A DNA stretch of 15,257 bases from Wuchereria bancrofti. Its lineage: Eukaryota > Nematoda > Chromadorea > Rhabditida > Onchocercidae. The DNA lies in assembly GCA_005281725.1 (NCBI GenBank), contig SSBO01000078.1:1-15257 (forward strand). Reading direction: 5' to 3'. The notes beneath the pieces are model-generated. The model saw only the letters and a program-made list of their open reading frames with translations, did no database searches and was not told the origin of the DNA. A program made the position numbers and the translations under genes. Each line of letters begins with the position of its first letter. The first letter of the stretch is position 1. This document shows, in pieces, positions 13,098 to 15,257 of the stretch.

Positions 13098-14747
13098 ATT
13101 TATCAGTTAATTTTATCGCCTTTGTTCTTCGTCTTTAGCGACAGTTGTTCCCACTAAATCATTCGAATAATTTTACACACGCTTTGCTTTTTACGATTAT
13201 TCCATCATATTATAATTTAGATATTGGAATTGATTTCTCCTACTTCATCGATAAGTGAATTTGAAATTCTTAAAATCCAATAGCATTTAATTTAATACTT
13301 GGCAATTACAACAAAAAGAAAAAAAAGACCAGCAATATGAGTCACAGATATCCAATTCATAAAAATGCTTATAAAACCATCTGGAAACAAAACGATCAAC
13401 GGAAAACTTTAATTCTCAAAATTCTTGCCGAAATAGGGAAATATGAAATGGACACACATTTCTAATTTATGTTATATCCTCGATAATATCATTCACTAAA
13501 ATAAAATGTCTCAGTTGATAATTCCAATTATGTTCCTTTCCATTCTGTTTATTCATTCATTCAGTTTAACAATTATCACAATATCACGAAGAATATTAAT
13601 ATATTGTTTCATACCTAAATGGTGAAAAGATAATTATTAGGTACCGCAGAAAGAAAACAAATATGTCATATTTCTTATTGTTATCAGCAAAAATCAATCA
13701 AAAATCAAAAATTAATTCTTTGTAATGGTATAAAAGAATAAAAATCATTCGAGCATTGCTTAAAATAGTCTAATCCCATGTAATTGAGCTTTTATTTTCA
13801 GTTAAATTAGAAACCGGGCAGAAATAATGAAAGAAGAGATGCAGCAAATGATGAAACAATGTTTCTTTTTCACCGTGAAATTCAATATTTATTATGCCTA
13901 GGAAATGCATTTTGAATCATTTTGAACCAAAAATCACTGTCCTAAGACCACTGTTCCCCAATTCGTCGATCCGTTGTAACATCCATAAAGAGAAATTGCC
14001 CCTGCTATACCGCTTAAAATGGCTCTTTGTTGAGGTCAAATATCCACATCGTTAAATTGCATTTTTATTATCTGGTTGTGTTAGCGCCCTCCCTTGGTTC
14101 TTAGTTACTGTATTGATACTTTCGGCCTATTTGCCGACAAGTAAAGAAGGAATAATCTAATAAGTATAACTGCGAAGATATCTTTCGAAATAATTTCACA
14201 ATTTTTGCCTGTGTGACTATTTCGTTCTAATTATCAAATTCAGGTTATGCTGTACGTTTGAAACAAAGTTATATATTGCAGATGAAATGGCTTAAAGAGA
14301 AAGGATAAGGTGGTGCCTTCATACTCTTGATTTGATTTCGATAATTTCACGGGTAAAAGCTGTAGCAAAGGTCCATATCTATTAGCAGTTAAATGCTATT
14401 AGCAATGAGTTTGAAGGCGAGGTTCAGAGAAATTTCACTGTAGAGCATAGTTAAAATTTCTTTTTCTCTTCTAAAAAATGTTGAACTAAATTCTGGATGA
14501 AATTGCAGAAATAATTAGTAGGAAGCGAATAAGTCAATCTACAGATCGATGAAAGGGAAAATCCAGTAAGATGATTAGGAACTACCTAATTGCAAGATCT
14601 ACCATTACATTAGGCATCAATCATATTGATCGTATAAATTTTTAGATTTTAAATTGATTGTTTTACGACTATAACGTTTCTCATCCAATGAGTTTTAAAC
14701 TCAGCAAAAATTTGTAGTCAGAATGGACAGGAAACCCTGAAATAACG
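13098..14747. other. AT-rich intergenic DNA
   Basis: No long open frame is seen. A TTTTATTTTCAG acceptor-like tract at about 13790-13801 (plus strand) precedes a short ATG frame starting MKEEMQQMMKQC (13827-13898), too short to support a gene. A less AT-rich patch at about 13930-14130 is described separately. Confidence 0.5.
13934..14062 (-). pseudogene. Possible relic or tiny ORF with an in-frame TGA
   Basis: From ATG 14062 the minus strand reads MQFNDVDI, then TGA (14036-14038), then 33 more codons beginning PQQRAILSGIAGAISLYGCY and ending NWGTVVLGQ, then TGA. The second part has a Gly/Ala-rich hydrophobic stretch and a balanced composition unlike the surrounding AT-rich DNA. I do not recognise the product. 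It could be an exon piece, a decayed gene or chance. Confidence 0.2.
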
Positions 14748-14912
14748 ATGAGAGAACCAAGCATTACAGAAACATCGGAAACTGAAGCGACAACGTATGA
14801 TACCGATGTAACTGCTGAAGGTTGGTTATTTTATGATCAGTACTCTGAAATTTGTGGTGCTAATCATAATTTCATATATATTACTTTAGAGTTGACTTCT
14901 CTAGAGTGTTGA
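14748..14912 (+). CDS. Possible first exon or 54-codon ORF, unknown product
   Basis: From ATG 14748 the plus strand codes MREPSITETSETEATTYDTD, a Glu/Thr-rich acidic start with balanced codon use that stands out from the AT-rich flank. A possible donor AAG|GTTGGT occurs at 14820/14821 after 24 codons. If not spliced, the frame runs on to TGA at 14910-14912. A short upstream ORF (MDRKP) starts at 14723. The family is not recognised. The gene would continue beyond 15257 if this is exon 1. Confidence 0.35.
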   Translation: MREPSITETSETEATTYDTDVTAEGWLFYDQYSEICGANHNFIYITLELTSLEC

Positions 14913-15257
14913 AAGGGTTAGCCTTTAGGATATTTATTGAGTTAAATTCTTAATTTAATTTAAATATTTAGTTGTGGTCTAAAAGATTTGGAATTTTAAT
15001 TATTTCTTGATTTTAGTTTTTTTGGTATTGCATATCAGTAAAGGTTTTTATCATAGTTAATGAATAATGGGAATAAAGCGTCAAAGTTTGTTATTTTTTG
15101 TTTTTACAAAGTTAATTATAGTTATAACTTTGTACTGATATGATGTACTTTTATTTCTGCTTTTATTTTTTTTTATAGTTAAGTTATATGTATTATTTTT
15201 ATTGTTTTTGTATAATTTTTATTTAAATTTTTATTCCCTTTGTTTAAATTTTTTTTT
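14913..15257. other. Very T-rich DNA, no gene seen
   Basis: T-runs dominate the plus strand. If 14748-14820 is an exon, this is its first intron. Confidence 0.4.

Overview
This is nuclear DNA of a nematode. The evidence is compact intron-containing genes with GT..AG introns, an AT-rich composition, sequences that differ from the nematode SL1 spliced leader at one base of 22, and a BEL/Pao retrotransposon. SL1 points to Chromadorea. A spirurid or filarial worm is my guess, but nothing in the window proves it.

Layout. (1) 428-1485, minus strand: the 3' half of a gene whose pieces resemble L-seryl-tRNA(Sec) kinase (PSTK/KTI12-type P-loop kinases); the P-loop exon is not seen. (2) 1486-5305, minus strand: a complete ten-exon gene for the DECD-box helicase UAP56/DDX39B (C. 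elegans hel-1), a 426-residue protein that acts in mRNA splicing and export. (3) 5306-6134: the 5' flank of hel-1, carrying SL1-like sequences. (4) 6135-about 11101, minus strand: a BEL/Pao element with Gag, zinc knuckles, protease, RT, RNase H and integrase in one long frame. It is cut off just after the integrase catalytic Glu, and no 3' LTR is seen. (5) 11102-11537: flanking repeat. (6) 11538: a single N. (7) 11539-12698: a copy of 4975-6134 without indels, including hel-1 exon 1. It runs directly into a second copy of the flanking repeat (12699-13097). (8) 13098-15257: AT-rich DNA with one possible plus-strand exon at 14748 and a possible relic ORF at 13934-14062.

Reading of the whole. 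The order is a1-[Pao]-b1-N-a2-b2. The second a copy begins immediately after the N and in a2-b2 the retroelement is absent, so the window probably holds two versions of one locus joined end to end: one with the element (filled site) and one without it (empty site). A real tandem duplication is less likely. Comparing the two shows that the element sits inside an SL1-like sequence and is flanked by a direct repeat of about 25 bp. That is far longer than the few bases BEL/Pao integrase normally duplicates. A second SL1-like sequence lies in the same orientation 32 bp away. Tandem near-SL1 sequences upstream of a protein gene, one of them interrupted by a retroelement, are the most unusual feature here.
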